The position numbers and the translations under genes were made by a program. From assembly GCA_026417495.1 (NCBI GenBank), contig JAOADD010000018.1, forward strand, positions 1-64,000: 64,000 nucleotides of DNA, read 5' to 3'. Positions 27,737-36,905 of the stretch are shown piece by piece; position 1 is the stretch's first letter, and every line of letters starts with the position of its first letter. The stretch comes from Ignavibacteria bacterium. GTDB taxonomy: Bacteria > Bacteroidota > Ignavibacteria > Tepidaquicellales > Tepidaquicellaceae. Below the pieces are notes generated by a model that ran no database searches, had not been told where the DNA came from, and saw nothing but the letters and a program-made list of their open reading frames with translations.

Positions 27737-29035
27737 TTACTTTATCAATATCATCTTTTTAGTGTCAGAAAAATATTCAGTATTAATTCTATAAAAATAT
27801 ACACCACCACTATAACGTGATGCATCCCACACTATTTGATGTTTTCCTTCAGAGTAAAAACCATTTGCTAATGTTTCTACTTCTTTTCCAAGAACATCAA
27901 ATATTATTAATTTCACAAACGACAACTTTGGGATTTCAAAACATATATTGGTTACAGGATTAAATGGGTTTGGATAATTTTGTAATAGTTTGAAATTATC
28001 AACATTAACATTATTACTTATACCAGTAAGAAAATACTGCACGCTATCAACCAATTTTACGACATAACCATACTTTGAAACTGCATAACCATAAATAATG
28101 CTATTTATATTTACAAAACTTAAATGTGTTAAACCATTAACACCTGTATTCTCAAGTCCAACCCAGTTTAAACCTCCATTAGTACTTCTTTTAATCGCAC
28201 CATTTTCACCTAATATGTAAACAATATTAGTACCTGAAATCCACTTAATATATGATTTCCCAACTAATCCTTCTCCAATGTTAAGGGGAACCCAAGTTGA
28301 GCCACCGTTAGTAGTTCTTGCAATATTTGGTAGTGAAGTTGATGTAGATGCAACCCCAGTAAGTTTATCATCTTTATAAGCAAATCCACATACAAGACTA
28401 CCAGATAAATTTAAATTTTGATTTACCCAATTTATTCCACCATTAGTTGTGACTCTTACTCTTGAAGCTCCATTGCTTAACCCAAACCCATAAAATAGTT
28501 GATCAATTAACATTAAAGAATTTTTCGCTGACCCACTATTTGCAACATTCGCTTGTTCAATCCAATTTAATCCGCCGTTTGTGGTTAAATATAATTTGTC
28601 AGCAAGAGCTGCTCCCACCAAAGGGTTCGTTGGAGAAAAAACTAAACTTGTAAAATATCCACCATTATTTCCTGTTTGTAATACAACTGTCCAATTTAAG
28701 CCAGCGTTTGTTGTTCTCAACAATTTTGCATTACTATTTAGTACTCCTTCAGCAACAAAAACTAGTTGAGGAGAAAGTGCATATATACAATTTATTTGTT
28801 TAGATATGCCTGATGTATTAACTTGAAACCACTCTTGCCCCCCATTTGTTGTCCTATATACTCTTGGTGTATCAGGACTGCCTCCAGCAATCCAAACATT
28901 GTAACTATCTACTACAGAAATAGACGGATCTTCACCAGGATTTGTAACCACACCTGCCATTATCCACCTTTGAGCATAGGACAGGCTTGTAATTCCTGTT
29001 AAAACCACAAGAATTAATAAAAGAACTTTTTTCAT
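27737..29035 (-). CDS. T9SS-sorted beta-propeller (BNR/Ycf48-like) protein
   Basis: The 432-residue secreted protein has a signal peptide (about 1-21, ending SYAQ). At least five repeats of the form RTTNGGxxWxxxN occur at spacings of about 45-50 residues, as in Ycf48/BNR propellers. A T9SS sorting domain (LLQNYPNPFNPVTNICF to KKMILIK) closes it. No catalytic residues are evident. Such propellers usually bind glycans or proteins outside the cell. AAGGAG at 29041-29046 supports the ATG at 29035. Confidence 0.85.
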   Translation of the reverse strand: MKKVLLLILVVLTGITSLSYAQRWIMAGVVTNPGEDPSISVVDSYNVWIAGGSPDTPRVYRTTNGGQEWFQVNTSGISKQINCIYALSPQLVFVAEGVLNSNAKLLRTTNAGLNWTVVLQTGNNGGYFTSLVFSPTNPLVGAALADKLYLTTNGGLNWIEQANVANSGSAKNSLMLIDQLFYGFGLSNGASRVRVTTNGGINWVNQNLNLSGSLVCGFAYKDDKLTGVASTSTSLPNIARTTNGGSTWVPLNIGEGLVGKSYIKWISGTNIVYILGENGAIKRSTNGGLNWVGLENTGVNGLTHLSFVNINSIIYGYAVSKYGYVVKLVDSVQYFLTGISNNVNVDNFKLLQNYPNPFNPVTNICFEIPKLSFVKLIIFDVLGKEVETLANGFYSEGKHQIVWDASRYSGGVYFYRINTEYFSDTKKMILIK

Positions 29036-29040
29036 TTTTA

Positions 29041-29046
29041 CTCCTT
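29041..29046 (-). promoter_or_regulatory. Shine-Dalgarno site of the beta-propeller gene
   Basis: AAGGAG on the minus strand, 5 nt before the ATG at 29035. Confidence 0.55.
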
Positions 29047-29201
29047 TTTATTTTAGGGCAAAGAAATTAAGGCAAATATTATTCCAAAATTCTTTATAAA
29101 AAAATTAGTAAAATAATAATTTTTCTTAATATTGTAGAATTTAATTGAGAAAAAAGTATCAAATTGAAACAAATGACTCTAAATTTTTTTAGAAATTTAC
29201 A

Positions 29202-29234
29202 TAAAAAAAGACTGCCATATAATCATGGCAGTCT
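29202..29234 (-). terminator. terminator of the T9SS cargo gene at 29265
   Basis: AGACTGCCAT and ATGGCAGTCT form a perfect 10-bp stem with a 6-nt loop. On the minus strand it is followed directly by seven Ts. It lies 30 bp after the stop at 29265. Confidence 0.88.
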
Positions 29235-29264
29235 ATAAATTTAAATTTACCTGATTCAGAATCT

Positions 29265-31289
29265 CTACTTTACAATAACCATTTTCTTTGTATCAGTATA
29301 AAATTCTGTTTGCAGTTTATAGAAGTATATTCCAGATGAATAATTTTGTGCATTAAGAATATATTCATAGCTACCAGGTTCAAGATGCTGATTAATTAGA
29401 GTCTCTATTTCTCTCCCTGTTAAGTCATAAATGATTAAGGTAACCTTCCCTTGTTTTGCAATAGAAAATTTAATATTAGTAGTTGGATTAAATGGATTAG
29501 GATAATTTTGTGCAAGCTCAAACTTATCAGGTACTTCAACGGAAATAGGTCTGATGCTTATTAATGCATTGTTTATACTAACAGCAAAAGTTCCCCATTG
29601 ACCTGATGTTGGAACAAAACTCGAGGAATTATCTGGTGCAGTCGCAAGATTTGAGCCTTGTCTGTTAAAAATAATATATGGAAATGTACTTCCACCATCT
29701 GTAGAAACTTTAACTACAAGTTTATCATTATCATAACCAGGTCTCCTTGCATAAGCCCAGTCAAATTTTATTGTATCGTTTAAATTAACATTGTTATACA
29801 CTTTTGATCTTAAAATATCTACTGTACCAACATTCTCAACATAAGAATACCAATTAATCCTAACGCTTCTTGATCCACCGAAAGAAGGACCATTTACAGC
29901 AGAATAAATATATCTCCAGAATGTATAATTTGAATCCATATTAATTAAAGTCCATTCTGCTGGTGGAACAGCATTTTCCATTGTTTCTACTTGAATGCCC
30001 CCTGTTACATTAAATGGTGAACTATTATTAAATGGTGTTGTACATGGGTTGATGTCTGATTCAGTAATTTTAGGAAGTTTTATATTATCCAAATAATAAT
30101 TCCTTGCTTTAGCACAATTAATTACTTCATGTGTGTACTCATCCTGCACAAATACTGCAGTATACATCATTGAGTCAACCCAGTAAGGTGCTCTTTTATA
30201 TTTAACTTCAATAGTATAATTACCAGGAGTGTAATTAATACTCATACCATCAACAGAAGGATACATTCTTCTAAATACATCATAGAAAATAGTTTCACCA
30301 TTTGAACCTGGAGGAGAAGCATAAGTAACTTTTCTTTCAATAGCAGCAACTCTCAATCTATAGTTAGAATAGGTTGAAAGAGGTGCGACAACTTGTAAAT
30401 TTATAGTGGCTTTAATTGTATCTCCTGGTAGTCTTGTATCAGTAACAGAAATTGAAATTGGTGATGGAATTGCCCTCCTATTGTTATAAGGAGTTAATAA
30501 ATTTGAAAGTGTTGAATAACCGCTAACTTGATTATGAACTCCATCAATTGTTAGAGTTGGTACTGCACTTATTGAATTGTAATGTGTTCTGACCCTTTGT
30601 TGTGCTCTGTTTGAATCATACATTGGATCTCCAGGTGAAGGCCACCATACATGATATTTAATAGCGACTACAGAATCAAATCTTTGTTGAATAAAAGCAT
30701 CAAGATAAGGATTCTGAGATGCGCAAGGACCACATGTAGTGCTTGTATGTGCTTCGAAAAGAACTCTACGATTGACCCCCGTATGATAAGTTGTTGGTTG
30801 AGTTAAAGTGTCATTATTTTTATTTTGATCAGATGCCCAATTTAGATAAACTTTGATATTTTTTGTTGTATTTAAATTAAATGTTATCGGATCAAATGTA
30901 ACTTGAACAGTTTGGCCAGAGCTAATAGAACTTACACTCTTTGTTGATGTATAAGATGTTTGATCTGTCATTGTTATGGTAGTCGCTGTAGAGGTACTAT
31001 ATCCCACATTTAAAATAGTAACCACAGGTGAAACGACGGTAGAAGTAACACCTGGTAGAAGATAATTCTTATCTTTTAAACTAAATCCATATATTGCTAA
31101 ATCGTTGCTTACACGAGTACCTATTGAGAAATTATCAAGCCATAGGTTATTACCATTACCATTAGTACCTTCGAATTGAACAACAATATTGTTAATCATT
31201 TGTGTATTTGACTTTTCATCACTCTTGAAAGTAAATGAAAAAACTACCCCCACCACAAATAAAAATGTGTAAAGAATTCTTTTTGCCAT
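29265..31289 (-). CDS. T9SS-sorted multidomain Omp28-like protein with CGPC thioredoxin motif
   Basis: This 674-residue secreted protein has a signal peptide (about 1-20). The last strands of an anchor-J/MAM-like beta sandwich (GTNGNGNNLWLDNFSI, 41-56) come next, then a CARDB-like domain (about 63-165). A thioredoxin-like domain holds C186/C189 (TTCGPCASQNP). An Omp28-type beta region, an anchor-J-like domain (about 425-585) and the sorting domain (AQNYPNPFNPTTNIKF to KKMVIVK) follow. The anchor-like domain near the C-terminus seems to lack its own final strands, while just such strands sit at the N-terminus. Redox function is inferred from CGPC alone. Confidence 0.83.
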   Translation of the reverse strand: MAKRILYTFLFVVGVVFSFTFKSDEKSNTQMINNIVVQFEGTNGNGNNLWLDNFSIGTRVSNDLAIYGFSLKDKNYLLPGVTSTVVSPVVTILNVGYSTSTATTITMTDQTSYTSTKSVSSISSGQTVQVTFDPITFNLNTTKNIKVYLNWASDQNKNNDTLTQPTTYHTGVNRRVLFEAHTSTTCGPCASQNPYLDAFIQQRFDSVVAIKYHVWWPSPGDPMYDSNRAQQRVRTHYNSISAVPTLTIDGVHNQVSGYSTLSNLLTPYNNRRAIPSPISISVTDTRLPGDTIKATINLQVVAPLSTYSNYRLRVAAIERKVTYASPPGSNGETIFYDVFRRMYPSVDGMSINYTPGNYTIEVKYKRAPYWVDSMMYTAVFVQDEYTHEVINCAKARNYYLDNIKLPKITESDINPCTTPFNNSSPFNVTGGIQVETMENAVPPAEWTLINMDSNYTFWRYIYSAVNGPSFGGSRSVRINWYSYVENVGTVDILRSKVYNNVNLNDTIKFDWAYARRPGYDNDKLVVKVSTDGGSTFPYIIFNRQGSNLATAPDNSSSFVPTSGQWGTFAVSINNALISIRPISVEVPDKFELAQNYPNPFNPTTNIKFSIAKQGKVTLIIYDLTGREIETLINQHLEPGSYEYILNAQNYSSGIYFYKLQTEFYTDTKKMVIVK

Positions 31290-31342
31290 TCTTGATTTAT
31301 TAATTTATTAAAAGATATTTTAAGTATTAAGAAAACAACTAA

Positions 31343-33073
31343 TCACTTGATAAATATCATTTTCCTGATAGCAGAATAATTCTTTGTCTCCAATTTATAG
31401 AAATAAATTCCAGAAGACAAATTGTAATTTGATGGGATAAAAATAATTCGGTAAGCACCTGCTTTCCTGAATTCATTAACTAATACAACAATTTCTTTTC
31501 CTGTCAAATCATAAACACTCAACTTAATATTTTCATCTTTTGCAATTGAAAAATCAATTGTTGTGGAAGGATTAAAAGGATTGGGGTAATTCTGTTGTAA
31601 TAAATATGTATTCAGTAATTGTTCTTCACCTGAAACATTTGTAGGTGTTGTAACTGTAAACCTAAAATTACCTGATGGTGCTGTCAATGGTTTTGTTACT
31701 GTTCTGTTATTTAGACTAGCTGTTGCTGATATGTAATAATATACTTTCGTTCCTAAAGGTTGCGCAGGAATATATGCTCTGAATGTATCTCCTACAGCTG
31801 ACATATTTAAAACATTAAAGCCTAAGTTGGTATCAATAGTCCAAAAAACCTTAGCATTTGATATTCCACCTTTTGTTTTTATATATGCTTTTACTTCATA
31901 ATTTGGCATTGTAGTAGTTGCTAACCTAATAGAAGGGTGAGAAATAAAAATTGGATTATATACTCCAACTTCCTTACTGATACAATGAATTGCACCACTT
32001 GCAGGAATAATAGAGTTAGAATTAATACCTACTACTCTATATCCTGGCATTGCTTCACGGTATATTCTCAAAGCGGTTGTATCCTGCGGGAAATTATAAA
32101 TTGGAACAATAACTGTTTTGTTTACAATAAGTGAATTTGTATAAGTAAAATAATAAGAATTTGGTGGATATTGCCCATTTGAATTAGGAGGCATTGGAAT
32201 TCTAACGACTTTCCACGGTCTATTAAAGCAAGTTTGGAAATTCGTAGTAACATATCTTAAATTAGAATCGATTTGTGGACCATCAGCAACACCAACGGGA
32301 TATTGTCCTACAAGTAAAGTCTCTTCATCTAACAATTTCATATGCATATCAATATGGTGAATTCCATCATAAGGAAGAGTATTCATTTTAATATAAGTCT
32401 TAATTCCCATATATTTTCTAAACATTGTGTCAATCTCAGCTTCAGTTTTATTTGGATTCTCATTCAAAATCAATTTAGAAGAAAATGCTATACCATGTCC
32501 ATCTACCATAAAATTACCACCCGTTGCTACTATCCTATTTGGTTCTTGGGTCATTTGATGTAAAAGTACATTAAAATAATTAGCAACATAAACAGGTATT
32601 AAATCATCCTGTGGTCTTGGCCTATTATATACCCAATCAATCATACGCATACTATCAATATTATTTGTATATATAGTCCATGCACCATAGTCTCTACACC
32701 AAACGGAATTAAATGATGCATATAAGAATCTAAGATTTACCAGTGGAACCCCATTTGAGGTTAAATAAGATTTAACAGAATTAGAATCAGAACATACAAT
32801 TAATACGAGACACTCATCCTGTATATAATCAACCATTTGAGCAAGTATTGGTAGATAAGAAGTCCAAGTAATTTGCACAGCTTGAAATTCTTCCCATTCA
32901 GCCATTGTCCTAACAGGAGAGTAAGGAGGATTATAATCATCAGTTTGGTAGACTGGAGGGGAATAATTTCTCCACAATTCTTTTTCCTTTTCAGTCATAT
33001 ATTTTGGCAAGTCCTGAGAATTGAGATTCGTGCAAATAAATAATACAAAAATTAGAGAGATTAATTTCTTCAT
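31343..33073 (-). CDS. T9SS-sorted agmatine/peptidylarginine-deiminase family enzyme
   Basis: This 576-residue secreted protein has a signal peptide (about 1-19), a deiminase domain (about 55-370), an Ig-like domain and a T9SS sorting domain (LQQNYPNPFNPSTTIDF to RKMIFIK). The catalytic set of the bacterial (Porphyromonas-type) enzyme is in place: D128 in WCRDYG, the paired arginines R151/R153 in NRPRPQDD, H240 and D242 in HHIDMH, N313 in YTNSL, and C364 in GAIHC. Such enzymes hydrolyse a guanidine to give a ureido group and ammonia, from C-terminal peptidyl arginine or agmatine. Which of these is the substrate cannot be decided from sequence. It lies next to three other T9SS cargo genes. Confidence 0.87.
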   Translation of the reverse strand: MKKLISLIFVLFICTNLNSQDLPKYMTEKEKELWRNYSPPVYQTDDYNPPYSPVRTMAEWEEFQAVQITWTSYLPILAQMVDYIQDECLVLIVCSDSNSVKSYLTSNGVPLVNLRFLYASFNSVWCRDYGAWTIYTNNIDSMRMIDWVYNRPRPQDDLIPVYVANYFNVLLHQMTQEPNRIVATGGNFMVDGHGIAFSSKLILNENPNKTEAEIDTMFRKYMGIKTYIKMNTLPYDGIHHIDMHMKLLDEETLLVGQYPVGVADGPQIDSNLRYVTTNFQTCFNRPWKVVRIPMPPNSNGQYPPNSYYFTYTNSLIVNKTVIVPIYNFPQDTTALRIYREAMPGYRVVGINSNSIIPASGAIHCISKEVGVYNPIFISHPSIRLATTTMPNYEVKAYIKTKGGISNAKVFWTIDTNLGFNVLNMSAVGDTFRAYIPAQPLGTKVYYYISATASLNNRTVTKPLTAPSGNFRFTVTTPTNVSGEEQLLNTYLLQQNYPNPFNPSTTIDFSIAKDENIKLSVYDLTGKEIVVLVNEFRKAGAYRIIFIPSNYNLSSGIYFYKLETKNYSAIRKMIFIK

Positions 33074-33165
33074 AGAATAGAATATTTATAATAATATAAA
33101 AAAATTTAAAATTAAATTATGCATATTTTGAATAGTAGTTTAGAGGGTTCTTAGATAAAAAAATA

Positions 33166-34134
33166 TTACTTAAAAATCTCACAATTTTTCATGAGGTACA
33201 TATAGTTCTCATCAATTAGATTCAGAATGGTACTAATTTCCAGGAAAGTATTTCCTTTTTGATTATACAAATGTTTGAGATAATCAAGCAATGGTTTCGG
33301 TGATAAATTGGAGTTAGAAATACGGTTTACAAGAAATTTTTGTGTGTAACTAATAACAACATCTAAATCATGATACTCTCCAAGTTTCTCCACTATATTT
33401 TTGATATTAATTCTTAATTTATCGAATTCATCTGTAAATAAACCAGAAGACATATCAAGTAAATATCTAAATGTCTTCGTCTCAATTCTAAATTTATGTA
33501 ATTTCTCTGATGAAATAGTATCTACACTCTGCGAATCAAGTAAATTAAATTTCTTAACTTTATTTAAGAAAACATAAAAATATTTTGCAATAATTTCAGA
33601 ATAAATATTTTTATAGGGTGTAAGTAATCTATCAATAGGTACGTTATTTAATAAATACTCTTTGATATAACTATTTATAACTCTTAAATTATTTTGATAT
33701 TTCAGAAAATACTTATCTTTATATAAATCTTTTAGTACCTGATTTTTATTACTACGCAAAAAACTTAGAAATAATATCAAACTTTCATCTCTATCTGTTT
33801 TACTCAACTTTACATATTTTGAAGTTATATCATAAGTTACTTCATATTCTCGCGAAGAACCAAGTATTTTTATGATTCGTTTAATTGAATCCAGTGTATT
33901 ATCATAACCATATTTGCACTTTTTTCTATTAATGACGTTCCGAAAGCCAATTAATATTGCTTGCATCCTTCTTCCAGCTACTCTGGAATTATGTAAACGG
34001 GTAGGAGTATATTTTTGCTGTAGCAGCGTAATTTTTTCTCTTAAGTCATCATAAAAAAGATGAAATATTTTCGGTAATAAGAATCCTGTTTGCTTATTTA
34101 CATTAAACCCTTCTATTTTTGATATAGAAAGCAT
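33166..34134 (-). CDS. CHAD-domain protein
   Basis: This 322-residue helical protein shows the two CHAD half-motifs with their histidines and basic residues: TRLHNSRVAGRRMQAIL near 42-58 and SEKLHKFRIETKTFRYLLD near 209-227. LGEYHDLDVVISY follows. CHAD domains bind polyphosphate and related anions through this basic channel. No CYTH triphosphatase domain is fused. It ends a sugar-nucleotide operon, 7 bp after ugd. Its link to that pathway is unknown. Confidence 0.85.
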   Translation of the reverse strand: MLSISKIEGFNVNKQTGFLLPKIFHLFYDDLREKITLLQQKYTPTRLHNSRVAGRRMQAILIGFRNVINRKKCKYGYDNTLDSIKRIIKILGSSREYEVTYDITSKYVKLSKTDRDESLILFLSFLRSNKNQVLKDLYKDKYFLKYQNNLRVINSYIKEYLLNNVPIDRLLTPYKNIYSEIIAKYFYVFLNKVKKFNLLDSQSVDTISSEKLHKFRIETKTFRYLLDMSSGLFTDEFDKLRINIKNIVEKLGEYHDLDVVISYTQKFLVNRISNSNLSPKPLLDYLKHLYNQKGNTFLEISTILNLIDENYMYLMKNCEIFK

Positions 34135-34141
34135 TATAATA

Positions 34142-35467
34142 TTAGTTTACTTTTGTCCTACCAATGCTATAATATGTAAATCCAAATTCTTTCATCTTTT
34201 CAGGAGAATAAACATTACGACCATCAAAAATCAAAGGTGTTTTAAGTAACTTTTTAATCTCATCAAAATCAGGATTTCTAAATTCGTTCCATTCTGTAAG
34301 TAAAAGTAAAGCATCAGCATCCTTGAGTGCATCTAGTTCATTTTCAGCATACTTAATACTTTCTCCAAGGTAAAATTTTGCTGTTTCCATTGCGGCAGGG
34401 TCATAAGCAGAAACAGTTGCACCGTGTTTTAGCAATTCGTTAATTATAACTATAGAAGGCGCTTCCCTCATATCATCTGTATTTGGTTTAAATGCAAGTC
34501 CCCAGACTGCAAAGTGTTTTCCCTTTATATCATAATCAAAGTGCATAAACAATTTATTGAACAATACTAGCTTTTGAGCAGAGTTTACCTTATCGACAAC
34601 TGAAAGCAAAGATATTTCAGAACCTTTTTCAATTGAAGTTTTAATTAATGCTTTTACATCTTTAGGGAAACAAGAACCACCGTAACCAATTCCAGCAAAT
34701 AAAAATCGCTTACCAATTCTATTATCTGTACCCATTCCCTTTCTGACCAAATCAATATTTGCTCCTACTTTTTCACAAAAATTTGCGAGTTCATTCATAA
34801 AAGTGATTCTCATTGCAAGGTAAGAGTTAGCAGCATATTTTGTAACTTCAGCACTAGCTGTATCCATTTCTAAAATAGGATTCCCCTGCCTGACAAAAGG
34901 TTCATATAATTCTCTCATAATAGAGAGAGCTTTTTTACTTTCCGAACCAATCACAATTCTATCAGGTTTCATAAAATCAGAAACTGCAAAACCCTCTCGT
35001 AAAAATTCAGGATTGGAAACAACATCAAAATTTTCATAATTATATTTTTTTATTTCGTTCTCAACTAGTTTTGCAGTCCCTACTGGTACAGTACTTTTAT
35101 TCACAATTATTTTATAATCCTTAATATTTTCTTCTTTGGCAATTTTTCCAATTTTACCTGCTGCTTCAATTACATAAGATAAATCCGCAGAACCATCTTC
35201 TCCTTGTGGAGTAGGTAGACAGAAGAAAATTATCTCAGATGCAAGAAATGCTTCTTTTAAATCAGTTGTAAATGATAATCTTTTCTTGGAAATATTCCTG
35301 TGAAAAATTATTTCTAAACCAGGTTCATAAAAAGGAATAATTCCTGATTTCATTTTTTCCACCTTTTGTGCATCACTATCCACACAAATAACCTGATTTC
35401 CCATTTCAGCAAAACAAGTACCAGAAGCAAGTCCAACATATCCCGTTCCAATTATAGCAATATTCAT
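34142..35467 (-). CDS. ugd: UDP-glucose 6-dehydrogenase
   Basis: This enzyme oxidises UDP-glucose twice with NAD+ to UDP-glucuronate for capsule or LPS. The 441-residue protein has the Rossmann motif GTGYVGLASG (7-16), the proton-relay and substrate lysine region EVTKYAANSYLAMRITFMNE, and the catalytic cysteine C266 in GYGGSCFPKD. It lies in a minus-strand operon galE-rmlA-rmlC-ugd-CHAD with gaps under 20 bp. Confidence 0.95.
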   Translation of the reverse strand: MNIAIIGTGYVGLASGTCFAEMGNQVICVDSDAQKVEKMKSGIIPFYEPGLEIIFHRNISKKRLSFTTDLKEAFLASEIIFFCLPTPQGEDGSADLSYVIEAAGKIGKIAKEENIKDYKIIVNKSTVPVGTAKLVENEIKKYNYENFDVVSNPEFLREGFAVSDFMKPDRIVIGSESKKALSIMRELYEPFVRQGNPILEMDTASAEVTKYAANSYLAMRITFMNELANFCEKVGANIDLVRKGMGTDNRIGKRFLFAGIGYGGSCFPKDVKALIKTSIEKGSEISLLSVVDKVNSAQKLVLFNKLFMHFDYDIKGKHFAVWGLAFKPNTDDMREAPSIVIINELLKHGATVSAYDPAAMETAKFYLGESIKYAENELDALKDADALLLLTEWNEFRNPDFDEIKKLLKTPLIFDGRNVYSPEKMKEFGFTYYSIGRTKVN

Positions 35468-35482
35468 AATTTGATATTTATT

Positions 35483-36037
35483 TTATTTATTATAAAAAAA
35501 ATCTTTATCTATATCTTTAAATCTTTTTGCAAGTAAATCCTTTTCGGATATTTTTGGGGTTGAAACTTTCCAATCGATGTTTAAATCAGGGTCGTTGTAA
35601 ATTATTGTTCTTTCATCTTTCTTACTATAATATGCAGTACATTTGTACATAAAAATTGTATTATCTTCCAAAACTGAAAACCCGTGAGCAAATCCTGGTG
35701 GAATCCATATTTGTAAATGATTCTCTTCACTTAATTCTACTTGAACATACTTACCGAAAGTTGGTGACCCAAACCTTATATCAACAGCAACATCCAGAGC
35801 TCTACCTCTGATAACCTGACATAATTTCCCTTGGGCGAAATCACCTACTTGATAATGAAGACCGCGTATGGTACCATAACACGACTTGGAAATATTATCC
35901 TGCACAAAAACTATATTGTCTCCAAGTTCACTATATTTCTTCATACTATAAGATTCAAAAAAGAACCCTCTTTCATCAGGGAAAACATCAGGTTCAATTA
36001 AAATTACACCATTAATATTGGTCTTAATAAATTTCAT
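35483..36037 (-). CDS. rfbC: dTDP-4-dehydrorhamnose 3,5-epimerase
   Basis: RmlC epimerises dTDP-4-keto-6-deoxyglucose on the way to dTDP-L-rhamnose. The 184-residue cupin-fold protein has the catalytic H61 in GTIRGLHYQ, D17/R23 in EPDVFPDERGFFFES, and the conserved IWIPPGFAHGF. Its start overlaps the stop of rmlA by 4 bp (ATGA type). RmlB is missing from this window. An RmlD-like gene occurs at 49071. Confidence 0.95.
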   Translation of the reverse strand: MKFIKTNINGVILIEPDVFPDERGFFFESYSMKKYSELGDNIVFVQDNISKSCYGTIRGLHYQVGDFAQGKLCQVIRGRALDVAVDIRFGSPTFGKYVQVELSEENHLQIWIPPGFAHGFSVLEDNTIFMYKCTAYYSKKDERTIIYNDPDLNIDWKVSTPKISEKDLLAKRFKDIDKDFFYNK

Positions 36038-36903
36038 TTTTCTTTTAATAATCTTTCAAGGTAAGATCTATAAAGAGAATTTGGCATTTGTGATATTACT
36101 TTTTCGAATTGCTCTTCATCAATAAAATTCATATTGTATGCAATTTCTTCAATACAAGCAACTTTCAAACCCTGCCTTGCTTCAATAACACCAAAGAAAT
36201 TTGAAGCTTGAAGAAGTGATTCTGGAGTACCTGTATCAAGCCAGGCTACACCTCTCCCAATTTTTATCACTCTAAGTTTTTTTCTGTTTAAATATTCTAT
36301 ATTTACATCGGTAATTTCAAGTTCACCTCTTGCTGAGGGTTTTAAATTTTTGGATATATCAACTACATCGTTATCATAAATGTATAAGCCTGGAACAGCA
36401 TAATTCGATTTTGGCTTTTTAGGTTTTTCTTCTATAGAAATCGCATTTCCATCATTATCAAACTCCACTATACCATACCTTTCAGGATCTGTTACTCGAT
36501 AACCGAAAATAGTTGCACCATCGGTGTGTTGAACAGCTGAATAAATAAAATCAAGCTTACCATAAAAAATATTATCACCAAGTATTAATGTAACATTATC
36601 CTTTCCAATAAAACTATCACCAATAATGAAAGATTCAGCAATTCCTTTTGGCTCAGGTTGTACTGCATAACTGATATTCATTCCAAGATGAGAACCATCT
36701 TCAAAAAGCTTTTGATATAAAGGAATTGTTTCCGAATTGGAAATTATTAAAATCTCTCTTATACCTGCGAGCATTAAAATGGATAGAGGGTAATAGATTA
36801 GTGGTTTATCATATATCAAAGTTAACTGCTTGCTATATATTTTGGATACAGGATACATTCTTGTTCCTGAACCACCAGCAAGTATTATACCTTTCATTTT
36901 CAT
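36034..36903 (-). CDS. rfbA: glucose-1-phosphate thymidylyltransferase
   Basis: RmlA makes dTDP-glucose from dTTP and glucose-1-phosphate. The 289-residue protein has the nucleotidyltransferase signature GGSGTRMYPVSKIYSKQL near 10-27, LILGDNIFYG, and VAWLDTGTPESL. It also carries the C-terminal helices typical of the long RmlA. It lies 2 bp after galE and overlaps rmlC by 4 bp, so the products are probably made together. Confidence 0.95.
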   Translation of the reverse strand: MKMKGIILAGGSGTRMYPVSKIYSKQLTLIYDKPLIYYPLSILMLAGIREILIISNSETIPLYQKLFEDGSHLGMNISYAVQPEPKGIAESFIIGDSFIGKDNVTLILGDNIFYGKLDFIYSAVQHTDGATIFGYRVTDPERYGIVEFDNDGNAISIEEKPKKPKSNYAVPGLYIYDNDVVDISKNLKPSARGELEITDVNIEYLNRKKLRVIKIGRGVAWLDTGTPESLLQASNFFGVIEARQGLKVACIEEIAYNMNFIDEEQFEKVISQMPNSLYRSYLERLLKEK

Positions 36904-36905
36904 AG

